Source: Verrucomicrobiaceae bacterium
Lineage (GTDB): Bacteria; Verrucomicrobiota; Verrucomicrobiia; Verrucomicrobiales; Akkermansiaceae
DNA: 34,668 nucleotides
Assembly: GCA_005787565.1 (NCBI GenBank)
Contig: SYAP01000304.1
Coordinates: forward strand, 1 to 34,668
Reading direction: 5' to 3'
This document shows positions 15,666 to 24,500 of the stretch, one piece after another (within the stretch, counting starts at the first letter, position 1; each line of letters starts with the position of its first letter). The position numbers and the translations under genes are program-made. The notes under the pieces are model-generated. The model made no database searches. It had not been told where the DNA came from and saw only the letters and a program-made list of their open reading frames with translations.

Positions 15666-17387
15666 TCACTCGCCGCCGCCGATGTCGGAGGAGGTGACGG
15701 AGACGACTTCCTCGATGGTGGTTTCGCCTTTCATGACCTTGTGCCAGCCGTATCCGCGCATGGGGATGTAGCCGTCGCGGACGGCTTGGGCGCGGATGTC
15801 TGCGGCTTGGGCGGAGTGGGCGACGAGTTCCTGCATGGGCTGGGTGAGGAGGACGACTTCGTAAATGGCGAGTCGGCCGGCGAAGCCGGTGGAGCGGCAG
15901 CGGTCGCAGCCGCCGGGTTTGTTGGAGTAGGCCTGGCCGGCGAGGTTCATGGGGATGCCGAGTTCCATGCGGTCGGCATCGGAGACTTCGCGGGGAATTT
16001 TGCAGTGAGGGCAGAGGCGGCGAACGAGTCGCTGGGCGAGGAAGGCGCGGACTGCGGCGGAGACGAGGAAGGGCTCGACGCCCATGTCGACGAGACGGCT
16101 GATGCCGCCGATGGCATCGTTGGTGTGGAGAGTAGAGAACACCAAGTGACCTGTTAGAGAGGCGCGGATGGCGATCTCCGCAGTCTCAAGGTCGCGGATT
16201 TCCCCGATCATGACGATGTTGGGGTCGGCGCGGAGGATGGAGCGGAGGGCGGTGGCGAAGGTGAGGCCGATTTCGGATTTCACGGCGATCTGCATGACGC
16301 CGGTGAGTTTGTTTTCGACGGGATCCTCAACAGTGACGATGCGGCGCTCGGGGTGGTTGACCTCGCTGAGGAAGGAGTAGAGCGAGGTGGATTTACCGGA
16401 ACCGGTGGGGCCGGTGATGAGGATGATTCCGTTAGGAAGGTGGAGGAGTTGCTCGATTTTGCGGCGGACGAAGGATTCCATGCCGAGCTTGTCGAGGTTG
16501 AACTTTTCCTGGTTGAGGAGGCGGAGGGAGACGCTTTCGCCTTCGACGGTGGGGACGGTGGCTACGCGGACGTCGATGGTTTGGCCTTCGAACTGGAGGT
16601 TGATGCGGCCGTCCTGCGGGATGCGGCGCTCGGCGATGTCGAGGCGCGCCATGATTTTCAGACGGGCGATGACGGAGCTTTGGAGCGCCTTGATGTTTTC
16701 CGGCACGGCGATTTCGATGAGGCGGCCGTCAATGCGGTAGCGGATGCGGAGGTTGGTGGCGAGCGGTTCGACGTGGATGTCGGTCGCGCGCTGGTCGAGG
16801 GCTTCGCGGATGATCTGGTTGACGAATTTGACGACGCTGGCTTCCTCATCGTCGTCCTGATCGATGACGTTGGCTTCGTCCTCGCCGCTTTCGAGGTGGT
16901 CGTAGTCGAAGTCGCGGCCTTCGAGGATTTGCTCGAAGGTGTCGGCCCCGACGCCGTAGAGGCGGCGGAGGGCTTCATGAAGGCGCTTGCGAGAGGCCAT
17001 GCACCACTCGATGGGCAGGGCTAGCTCCTGGGCGGCGGCTTGGCGGGCGATGAGGTTGAAAGGGTCGAACGTGGCGATTTTCAGGCGTTTTTGATCGCCT
17101 TCGCCCTCGATGGCGACGGGGAGAAGTCGGTGCCGAAGGGCGATGCGCGGTCCGCAGGCCTCGCGGAGGGGAAGCGGAAGTTCGGCGACGGGAATGCTGT
17201 CGAGCCACTCGATGCCGAGGTCGCGGGCGAGTTCCCGCAGGTAGGCTTCCTCTTCGACGACTCCGGCGTCGAGCAGGTCGTCGATGGGTGAACGTTGGCG
17301 CTGCGCCGCCCCTTTGAGGACTTCGGAAAGTGCGTGAAGGTCCTCGCATCCGGTGCGACGGGCAGGTTCGATCAGGAGTTGGGTCAT
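15666..17387 (-). CDS. Type II secretion / type IV pilus assembly ATPase (GspE/PilB)
   Basis: 573 aa from ATG 17387. The start was chosen because MTQLLIEPARRTGCEDL begins the family-like sequence; the frame stays open upstream but reads as low-complexity shadow. The N-terminal domain (about 1-145) is GspE-N-like. The ATPase domain has Walker A GPTGSGKS (about 326-333), the Asp box, Walker B (MIGEIRDLETAEIA) and a His box (TGHLVFSTLHTNDA). Two Cys pairs, CPHC (about 457) and CDRC (about 496), form the zinc-binding C-domain typical of GspE and PilB. The enzyme powers pilin polymerisation at the cytoplasmic face of the inner membrane. An acidic insert rich in Asp/Glu (about 155-180) precedes the core. 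GspF/PilC follows. Confidence 0.96.
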   Translation of the reverse strand: MTQLLIEPARRTGCEDLHALSEVLKGAAQRQRSPIDDLLDAGVVEEEAYLRELARDLGIEWLDSIPVAELPLPLREACGPRIALRHRLLPVAIEGEGDQKRLKIATFDPFNLIARQAAAQELALPIEWCMASRKRLHEALRRLYGVGADTFEQILEGRDFDYDHLESGEDEANVIDQDDDEEASVVKFVNQIIREALDQRATDIHVEPLATNLRIRYRIDGRLIEIAVPENIKALQSSVIARLKIMARLDIAERRIPQDGRINLQFEGQTIDVRVATVPTVEGESVSLRLLNQEKFNLDKLGMESFVRRKIEQLLHLPNGIILITGPTGSGKSTSLYSFLSEVNHPERRIVTVEDPVENKLTGVMQIAVKSEIGLTFATALRSILRADPNIVMIGEIRDLETAEIAIRASLTGHLVFSTLHTNDAIGGISRLVDMGVEPFLVSAAVRAFLAQRLVRRLCPHCKIPREVSDADRMELGIPMNLAGQAYSNKPGGCDRCRSTGFAGRLAIYEVVLLTQPMQELVAHSAQAADIRAQAVRDGYIPMRGYGWHKVMKGETTIEEVVSVTSSDIGGGE

Positions 17388-17533
17388 GCGGGCGACTTCT
17401 TCTCGTGTAAAAACGCCCCGGAGGCAATCTTGTCTCTCGAAAAACCACCGAATGCGGGATTGGGCCGGACGGGGAAGCCGCACAAACCTCTTGCATCGGT
17501 CGAGCGGGGTGCCGAAAAGGGGCGTCCACTCCG

Positions 17534-17740
17534 ATGATTTGGGCCAAGATCGCACTTTCCTTGTTTTTGCTGGCCTGGCTCGGGTTGGGACTGGTGCTGG
17601 TAGTGAAGGCTCAGTCGTTTTTCGGATTGCGGCGCGACGAACCGTGGGAGAGCCCGGGGGCGCGGTCGCTGAGTGTTGCGCACATCGCTTCGGTGTGGTT
17701 CGGGTTTTTCGCGCTCGGCGTGTATTTTTTGCTGCGCTGA
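17534..17740 (+). CDS. Small two-helix membrane protein
   Basis: 68 aa from ATG 17534. Two hydrophobic helices (about 5-25 and 48-66) flank a short charged loop (GLRRDEPWESPGARSL). I do not recognise a family. It is divergent from the ATPase gene and lies 65 bp upstream of the permease on the same strand, so it may be co-transcribed with it. No known motif indicates a function. Confidence 0.65.
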   Translation: MIWAKIALSLFLLAWLGLGLVLVVKAQSFFGLRRDEPWESPGARSLSVAHIASVWFGFFALGVYFLLR

Positions 17741-17805
17741 GCGATTGAGCGATTGGCCGGGGCCTTGGTTGACAGGCCCGATGGCAGCGGGTTTGCTCTG
17801 TGCCG

Positions 17806-18837
17806 ATGTCGCCTGAATCGCAGCAGGACTTTGCCTTGGCTTTCCTCAGCATCCTCTTCGAGGGGGCTCCGTTCATTTTGTTTGGAACGCTGGTGAGCGG
17901 ATTCATCGACATCTATTTGCCGCCGGGGACGATGGACCGCTTCCTGCCGAAGAACAAAACGCTGGCGGTGATGTCCGCGGGGCTGATGGGGGCGGTGTTT
18001 CCCGTTTGCGAATGCGCGGTGGTGCCGGTGATCCGGCGGCTGGTGAAAAAGGGGCTGCCGGTCTCATGCGCGATCACTTACATGCTGGCGGCGCCGATCG
18101 TGAATCCGATCACGGCGTTGAGCACGTGGAAGGCTTTCCAGGGACAGGGAGCCGGAATGATGACTTGTTCGCGACTTTTGTTAGGTTTCCTGATCGCGGT
18201 GGGAGTTGGACTGATTGTTTCGCGCCTGTCGTTGCGCTCGATCCTGAAACCCCAGCTCGCGGAGGAACTGGAAAACGATGCGGCGAGAAGCGCGGCGAAA
18301 GAGGCGAAGTCGCACAAGCCCGATCACAAGCACGATGGCTGCTGCGGGCATGATCACGGGGATCACCATCATCATGATCATGGCGATTGCGGGCACGACC
18401 ATGGTGCACCACAGGACAACCGGTTGGTGGCGGCGTTCCGTTCGGCGCTGAAGGATTTCGTGGACGTTGGCGTTTACTTCAGCATCGGCGTGGCGATCAC
18501 GGCGTTGTTCAACACGGGCATCGCCCCCGGGGCCGAGTGGCTGGATGGTTTGGCGCAGAATCCCTATCAGGCACCGGCAGCGCTGATGGTGCTGGCGTTC
18601 ATCCTGAGCCTTTGCAGCACATCGGACGCCTTCATCGCGGCGACGCTTCACAAGTTTTCCTGGGGCGCGAAACTGGCGTTCCTCACCTTCGGGCCGATGA
18701 TGGATGTGAAGCTGATCTTCCTCTATCAGACGGTGATGCGCCGCCGGTTCATTCTCTTTCTGGCGATCGGGATATTCCTGGCGATCGGCGGGATTTCGAT
18801 TTTCTGGCAGAATCTCTTGCTCTCTTCGATGAAATGA
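17806..18837 (+). CDS. UPF0718 (DUF318, YraQ-like) permease with His-rich cytoplasmic loop
   Basis: 343 aa from ATG 17806; GTG 17800 is an alternative. It has about eight hydrophobic segments in two halves. Each half carries the family's Ser/Cys-containing signature: FPVCECAVVPVIRRLVKKGLPVS in the first and LSLCSTSDAFIAATL in the second. The loop between halves (about 172-207) is packed with His, Asp and Cys (GCCGHDHG, DHHHHDHG, CGHDHG), suggesting binding of Zn, Cu or another divalent metal. The family is a putative permease with no settled substrate. Its stop overlaps the start of the next gene by 4 bp (ATGA), which matches the common UPF0718-TIGR03943 pairing. Confidence 0.88.
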   Translation: MSPESQQDFALAFLSILFEGAPFILFGTLVSGFIDIYLPPGTMDRFLPKNKTLAVMSAGLMGAVFPVCECAVVPVIRRLVKKGLPVSCAITYMLAAPIVNPITALSTWKAFQGQGAGMMTCSRLLLGFLIAVGVGLIVSRLSLRSILKPQLAEELENDAARSAAKEAKSHKPDHKHDGCCGHDHGDHHHHDHGDCGHDHGAPQDNRLVAAFRSALKDFVDVGVYFSIGVAITALFNTGIAPGAEWLDGLAQNPYQAPAALMVLAFILSLCSTSDAFIAATLHKFSWGAKLAFLTFGPMMDVKLIFLYQTVMRRRFILFLAIGIFLAIGGISIFWQNLLLSSMK

Positions 18838-19655
18838 AACCGACACTACGCCGCATCCTGTTTTCGCTGGCCGTGCTGTTGTGGAGCGGTGTGTTGCTTT
18901 ATTTCCACGCTTCCGGCCGGATCAACGTCTATCTGGCACCGGACTTTCGGCCGATCGCGCTGGTTGGCGGGCTGGGGCTGGCGGTGTTGGGTTTGTTCAA
19001 TCTCTTCACCGCAGGCCAATCCGCAGACTGCGGGCACGATCATGAAGGTGCTGATGCGGAGGGGCATGATCACGAGGCCAGCGATCTGCCTCCCCTAACA
19101 GCATTCCTGCTGATGGTGGTGCCGGTGGCGCTTTCGGTGGCGTGGACGAAGGACGAGTATTCGGCGAATGCGCTCACGAGCAAGGGGCTCTACGATGCGC
19201 CGGCGGACTTCAACGCGCCGTTTCTCGCCGCATCGCTGCCGCCATTCACACGCGAGGACATCGAGAAGTCTCAACCGAAAACCGACGATGGATTTTACAA
19301 GTTCAACCTGATGGAGTTGTTCTTTGCCGCCGGTGACCGCGAAATGCAAAAGGCGCTCGACGGGCTGAAGGTGGAGACCGAGGGCCGCTGGATCGACGAG
19401 ATCCAACGCAATCCTAACGGAACAAGGAAGCGTCTCTATCGGCTTTTCATCACTTGCTGCGCGGCGGACAGCCGACCGATTCCGATCGTGCTCGAATTCG
19501 GAAAAACCCCGCCGGAGATGCCTGAAAACGGCTGGGTGCGGGTGGCGGGCGTGATGACTTTCCCGACGGAAGAGGGAATTCTGCAACCGGTGCTTCAAGT
19601 GGAGCGAGCGCTGGCCGCCGAGCCGCCTTACGAGGAAAGTTTCATGCGCGAGTGA
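18834..19655 (+). CDS. TIGR03943/DUF1980 family putative permease subunit
   Basis: 273 aa from ATG 18834, which overlaps the permease stop; a longer upstream frame exists but is out-of-frame shadow. The N-terminal half has four hydrophobic segments (about 8-25, 35-58 and 85-102 clearest) and a His/Asp-rich loop (CGHDHEGADAEGHDHE). The C-terminal half (about 120-273) is a soluble beta-rich domain with FITCCAADSRPIPIVLE, the family's typical CCAAD motif, which may bind metal or form a disulfide. B. subtilis YcgQ-like proteins pair with YcgR-like UPF0718 permeases in the same way. Metal handling is inferred from the His loops in both subunits. The gene ends head-to-head with the next minus-strand gene with no gap (TGA then TCA). 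Confidence 0.87.
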   Translation: MKPTLRRILFSLAVLLWSGVLLYFHASGRINVYLAPDFRPIALVGGLGLAVLGLFNLFTAGQSADCGHDHEGADAEGHDHEASDLPPLTAFLLMVVPVALSVAWTKDEYSANALTSKGLYDAPADFNAPFLAASLPPFTREDIEKSQPKTDDGFYKFNLMELFFAAGDREMQKALDGLKVETEGRWIDEIQRNPNGTRKRLYRLFITCCAADSRPIPIVLEFGKTPPEMPENGWVRVAGVMTFPTEEGILQPVLQVERALAAEPPYEESFMRE

Positions 19656-20309
19656 TCACGGACGCTCGCGCTCGATTTCCACCGCATCGACATCCAACAA
19701 GTCGCGCAGCCGGGTCTTGAGGGTGATGTCGACCGTTTCGAGCATGCCGCTGCGGATGGCTTCGAGCCGCATCTGCTCGCGGAGTTCGCGCAGCACCTGA
19801 GCACGATCCTCGGCCTGGATTCTGTTGAAGATGCCGCTTTCCTCGTTGAGGACATCGAAGTCGACGAGTTCGACGGAGAGGATCTCTGGCTTCGGGAAGC
19901 GGGCGACGGGTTGACCGTTTTCGACACGCAGGGAGATGCCGGGTTTGAGGCGGTATCCGGCTTTCACCTGATAGTGTCCGCGGATGATCAGTTTCTTGGT
20001 GCCGGTGGGGAGATACTTGAGGACGTACCCTTCGTTTTCAAAAGTGCGGGTGGCGTTCATCCGCATCTCTAACAACGAGAGCTCGGAAATCTCGGTGGTT
20101 TCGACAATTTCCGCGCGGCCCTCGACGACGCGTGTGCTGGAATGGGTGATCGCGCCGAGGACCTTGTCGAGGCCGCGGGACAAGTCCTTGCGCGCGCCGG
20201 ACATCACACGCTCGACCGGTGCGACGACGAGCAGCCAGACGCCGACGATGATGCCGATGCAGGTGACGACGCGGCGGATGGTTTTCCACATCTCGGTGTG
20301 ATCCTTCAT
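19656..20309 (-). CDS. DUF4230-like membrane-anchored protein
   Basis: 217 aa from ATG 20309. One N-terminal membrane helix (about 12-32) anchors a soluble domain. The region THSSTRVVEGRAEIVETTEISELSLLEMRM matches the family's start, in which a beta strand leads into an ISEL motif. The rest alternates strands and helices (GHYQVKAGYRL, PEILSVELVDFDVLNEESG). The function of DUF4230 is unknown. It converges with the permease operon with no gap and lies downstream of the lipoprotein gene on the same strand. Confidence 0.78.
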   Translation of the reverse strand: MKDHTEMWKTIRRVVTCIGIIVGVWLLVVAPVERVMSGARKDLSRGLDKVLGAITHSSTRVVEGRAEIVETTEISELSLLEMRMNATRTFENEGYVLKYLPTGTKKLIIRGHYQVKAGYRLKPGISLRVENGQPVARFPKPEILSVELVDFDVLNEESGIFNRIQAEDRAQVLRELREQMRLEAIRSGMLETVDITLKTRLRDLLDVDAVEIERERP

Positions 20310-20347
20310 GCGCGCTTGATACGCGATCCGGCGGCGGATTCAAACGC

Positions 20348-20755
20348 TCAATCGGGGGGATCAAGCGGAACGAGGTCCGCAGGTCCGAGATCGGGAAGCG
20401 GCGGGAGGGTATCCGGATTGGCCCCTGGATCGGAAAGCGGTTCGATCGGCACGGTTTCGACGGGTAGGATGGCAGATGGATCCGCGGTGGGACCGGCGTT
20501 GGGGGTGTTGCGTTTTTTGGCGGCGGCTTCCTTCTCCGCAAGCGCTTCAGCCTTCGCTTTTTCCTGCTCCTTGCGTTTCTTCCGCTCATCCATGGCTGTG
20601 CGGGTGGAATCAACGAGGTCGGTTCCGGCGCGATAGGTGCCACCGGCAACGTTTCCGACAATCTTGAAGGGCGCTCGAATCAATCCGCATGAAGGCAGCA
20701 GCAGGGCGATGGCGCATGCGGCGGTCAGACGCGAGGAAAAGCGATGGATTTTCAC
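20348..20755 (-). CDS. Lipoprotein with Lys/Glu/Ala-rich helix and Pro-rich tail
   Basis: 135 aa from GTG 20755. The signal peptide ends in a lipobox LLPSC (Cys about 23), so it is probably lipid-anchored in a membrane. A short conserved-looking stretch (GLIRAPFKIVGNVAGGTYRAGTDLVDS) is followed by a charged helix, likely coiled coil (MDERKKRKEQEKAKAEAL), and a Pro/Asp-rich C-terminus. Its GTG overlaps the TGA stop of the upstream gene by 4 bp, so the two are translationally coupled and probably work together. No enzymatic motif is seen. A longer upstream start would place charged residues before the lipobox and lose the overlap. Confidence 0.75.
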   Translation of the reverse strand: MKIHRFSSRLTAACAIALLLPSCGLIRAPFKIVGNVAGGTYRAGTDLVDSTRTAMDERKKRKEQEKAKAEALAEKEAAAKKRNTPNAGPTADPSAILPVETVPIEPLSDPGANPDTLPPLPDLGPADLVPLDPPD

Positions 20756-21483
20756 GGGATGGCGGCGGGTTCCAGCTCCGGATCGCGCGGCGGCACGTCG
20801 TCGAACGCACGCATCTGCACTTGGCCGGAGGCGGGGTTGTGAAAGAGGATTTGCAAGGTGCGGGAAGTTCCGGGATGGGGCCAGAGTCCGCTGCCGATCC
20901 TCCGCCATTCGTTGTCCGTGAAGGCGAAGGCTTTCATGCCGGAGTGCTGGTTTTCCCTAACAGGAGGATCTTCGATCAGCAGGGTTTGGCCGGGCTTGAA
21001 ATCGAAGTTTTCCTTTTCCAGCATGATCCTAACGGGTCTTGGGCTGAGGTTGGAGACGCGGAACGAACCTGCGGGAAACGCTTTCTTTGAATCCTCGATC
21101 GGCAGGATCTGCGCTTTGGATTTCACATCCGGAGCGGCGGGCAGGAACAGCAGGATGGCGGAGCGGGCACCATCCGGGAGTGTGGCCTCCCCAAAACGGT
21201 CGGCATCGCGGGTGATGGACGCACGGTCCGGGCTGGTGGTGATGACCAACTTGCGTCCTGTTAGAACAAGCGGGAACGCCTCGTGATTGAGATAGGATTT
21301 GATCTCCGCCTTGACCGCTGCGGTTTCCTCGGCGGCGGAGGGATCGTGCAGAAAAACCTCCGGCGCGGAGAGGCCCGGATGAAACGCCAACAGGCGGAGC
21401 GAGGTGCGCAATCCGTCTCCCCGGGCGATGCCGGAAAGCATAAGGGCACCCAAGACGGGCACCAGGCGGAGGAGATGTTTCAT
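20752..21483 (-). CDS. Exported protein of unknown function next to a cassette A-like gene
   Basis: 243 aa from ATG 21483. The signal peptide is MKHLLRLVPVLGALMLSGIARG. The rest alternates beta strands, with LRLLAFHPGLSAPEVFLHD near the start, FRVSNLSPRPVRIMLE in the middle and LQILFHNPASGQVQMRAF at the end. I recognise no named domain. It is the first gene downstream of the stand-alone cassette A-like gene (gap 47 bp) and overlaps the lipoprotein gene by 4 bp. The parallel with the exported protein that follows cassette A at 33.8 kb suggests an accessory role for this protein class. Confidence 0.72.
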   Translation of the reverse strand: MKHLLRLVPVLGALMLSGIARGDGLRTSLRLLAFHPGLSAPEVFLHDPSAAEETAAVKAEIKSYLNHEAFPLVLTGRKLVITTSPDRASITRDADRFGEATLPDGARSAILLFLPAAPDVKSKAQILPIEDSKKAFPAGSFRVSNLSPRPVRIMLEKENFDFKPGQTLLIEDPPVRENQHSGMKAFAFTDNEWRRIGSGLWPHPGTSRTLQILFHNPASGQVQMRAFDDVPPRDPELEPAAIP

Positions 21484-21530
21484 CGGAGGCGCGGGTTAGT
21501 GAATGGAGGGATGGGGACCTTTGGCAAGGA

Positions 21531-24500
21531 TCAGATTTCGGCGGGGTTGATCCAACGGAAGGAAACTAGGGTGAAGCGGCGGCCGAAAAGCTTGTTGACA
21601 TCGCTCGACAAGCCGGCCGCTGAGGCTTCAGGCTCGTCCGAGGGATCGACATATTCGGGAACACGTTGCACGACGGCCTCGCACCAGGCTTTGGCAAGCA
21701 CCGTAGTCCCGTTAGACGCAAGAGCTTCTCCGTATCCGCGGATTTTGAAGGTATCGCCCCGCACGGTGGCCACCGCAGAGATCGCGGACATGAGGTCGCC
21801 TTGGGTAAGAATCGAAGGCGCACCCTCGGCTGACTGGCCGTCCATCACTTCGGGAGTGATCGTGCCCAGCTTGCGGGCGGCACCGATGGCGGAGGCGCTG
21901 ACCGGTTTCGAATCAAGAGCGTGGAACGGCTGGTTGACGCCCGATTTGTCGATGGCGGTTTGCAGCAGGCCGGACAGCCCTTGAAGCGATGAGCCGGGGC
22001 GGCGATTGACGAATTCCCCGAGTGTTAGAGAGGGGGCTTTATCCGCATTTCCGCGCGACTGGATTTCTGTAACGATGGCCCGGGCGAGGGTTTCAATCTG
22101 GCCATCATCGAGGGTGCGGAATCCCGCCCAGCGGATTTGCCCGAGAACGTCCGCTCCGGAATCACTGTCAGAATCGGCGGATCCCGCAAGAGGGAGGGAA
22201 GTCCGGGCGAAAGGTGTGCGGTCAGAGTTTTCCAATTTGCGGTTGCTCCAGCCATTGACCGATTGGTCACGCAGCGCGGAGAGCAATGCACGCCAGGCAT
22301 CGACCGAAGTGGAGTTGACATTGAATGCACCACGGATGCCCAGATGTGCGGCAAGCGAACGAGAGCGTTCGAGATCGTTTAGCCCGTCCAACTCGTTGAC
22401 GAATCGGGAGACATCTCCCGGATTGACCACAGGAGCTAGGCGGCTGTTCAGCGCGGGGCGCGTGCCATCAATCACGCCGGTCAAAACATCCTTACGGGTA
22501 CGGTTTCCACCGAAAATCTGCGTGTTGTAGTCGGTGATGGATGAGAAAAACCAGCCATCCCAAAGGACATCGTTGAGCAGATAGGAATGATCGAGAGCGG
22601 TGGTGCCTCCCAACAGGCGGCTGATGCTACCGACTGGAATCAGCGGATGCGCACGGGAGTTTCCAAACGGATGCACAACCCGTGGCAAGACCGATCCCGA
22701 GATCAGATTGGAAGAAACCCAGTCGCCAAGGGATGATGCCGGGATCACCGGGACATGCATCATGGAAACATTGGTGGCACCCTCGGAAGATGTCTTGCTC
22801 GCGCCGAAAAAGCCTCGTTTGGTGTCAGGATCAATCTCGATACCCGGAAAACTGGTAAAGCTTGTTAGACTGATCAGCCGGACATCATAACTCTGGTTGG
22901 CCGGACCAACAACGGAGTGGGTTTGTTCCGCTCCCTCGATCACCGGGTTGTTATAGAGCCAGGGTTTGGTGTCATCCAGCGGATCCTTGGTCGTGCGTGC
23001 GCCCATCTCCAACATGGCGAACGGCTTTTTCAATCCGAGACTCTTGTCATCCGGCAGTTGGAGGGTGTCACTGACCGTGAATGAACGGGAAATCGTCGGG
23101 ACGTTGGGATATTCACTGATTTCATTGATCAGATCAGCGAACCGGAACTTATAACTCCGCAGGATATCCGATGTCACCGCCGTCGAGCGACTGGCTAGAA
23201 GATCGATCTGAAAATCAGGAACACCCGAGGCCCCGCCGGTGGTGCGTTCGGGCCTGATCTCGACGCGCACTTCGTCGGTTAGACGCATTGACAGAAATCC
23301 GCCGACGCCCGGCCGCTGACGATTGTTCGCGGCGTCCCATTCAAAGTCGTAAAGCGTGTCGCGCGGTCGGCTGGCGTAGCTCATGTGGTCGGTCTGCAGT
23401 CCCGCCCGCGCGTCCCAACCGGGAACGGCCTCAATGCCCCACTGGTTGTTCGTGCGGCGGTCGATGTTTCCGAAATCACTGCCCGCATTCCAATCGAAAA
23501 ACGAACGTGGCTCATAGCCATTTCCAATTCCGGTTTCGTATCCCCATGTCCATGCATTCTCAATGCGCGGAGAAAACACCTTCACCTCGCCGGGCAACAA
23601 ACGAAGGGAGGACGCGGCGCGCTCGGAGCTGCCATCTGTTAGTTGCAGCGTGAAAAACTTCCGGGCATTGAGATTCTTCTCGTTCGCAATCTGGAATTGC
23701 GCGAGACCATGGAATTTACCGCTCGCCATTTCCGGACGGTAGTAAACAGACGTGCTTTTTTGCTTATCCACTTTCATCAGGCGAAAACCCACCGGCGGAT
23801 CCCAAATCCGGATACGCATGTTGCGCAAATCCAGCCCCACGTCGTATGGATTGTAGAGCGTGATTACCGGATCGTATGCAAGATGGGGAACCGCATGGAA
23901 AGCGTTGCCACGCGGCTCAGCCATCGTGTTGTGAAAATCCACTCGATCCCTGATGTGATGACGGTGTGAGACTACTGAAAACACCAACTGGAATTTTGCC
24001 ACCACCGGAAGTAAACGCTCTCGCTGCGGCGACGTGTCGATACCGACTGAGTTGGGTGATGTCTCGGCCGTCGGCGGCGAATAACGCGGAGTTCCGTTAG
24101 AAACCGTCTGGATGGTTTTGTATTTCCGGTAGTGGTCGTAAAGATATCTCCATCTGGGAGCACCCTCGCGGATGCTGAAATAGGGAGTTTCATCCGCAAA
24201 GGCCGTCGATGGAAAGGCGGTCGCCTCGAACAATGATGTAAGATCACCTTTCAAACCGCCGGTTGCCGGATTGGTCAGAAGCCCGAGGGAGCTTGTGGTG
24301 AAGTCATGAAATCTGCGGCGGAAGTCAGGCGCTGTGTTGTTTCCTGCCGGGATAACTGCGGTTTCCAGCGACACCAAATTCTTCGGCTCCGCGAGGCTCT
24401 CCAATTCGCTGGATAGAGAATCGGCACGATACCGGTAAGGTGCCGTCCGAGAGGCGACTTCCTCCGCCTTCGTGGGTGCCGCTAATGGATCTCCGAGATC

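Noticed and set aside
17388-17912. N-terminal extension of the assembly ATPase
   Set aside because: The extra 175 residues are Arg/Pro/Ser-rich shadow sequence and cross the plus-strand small membrane protein gene; family-like sequence starts at ATG 17387.
18387-18833. Upstream extension of the TIGR03943 gene
   Set aside because: It lies inside the permease coding region in another frame; ATG 18834 gives the ATGA overlap and a proper first membrane helix.
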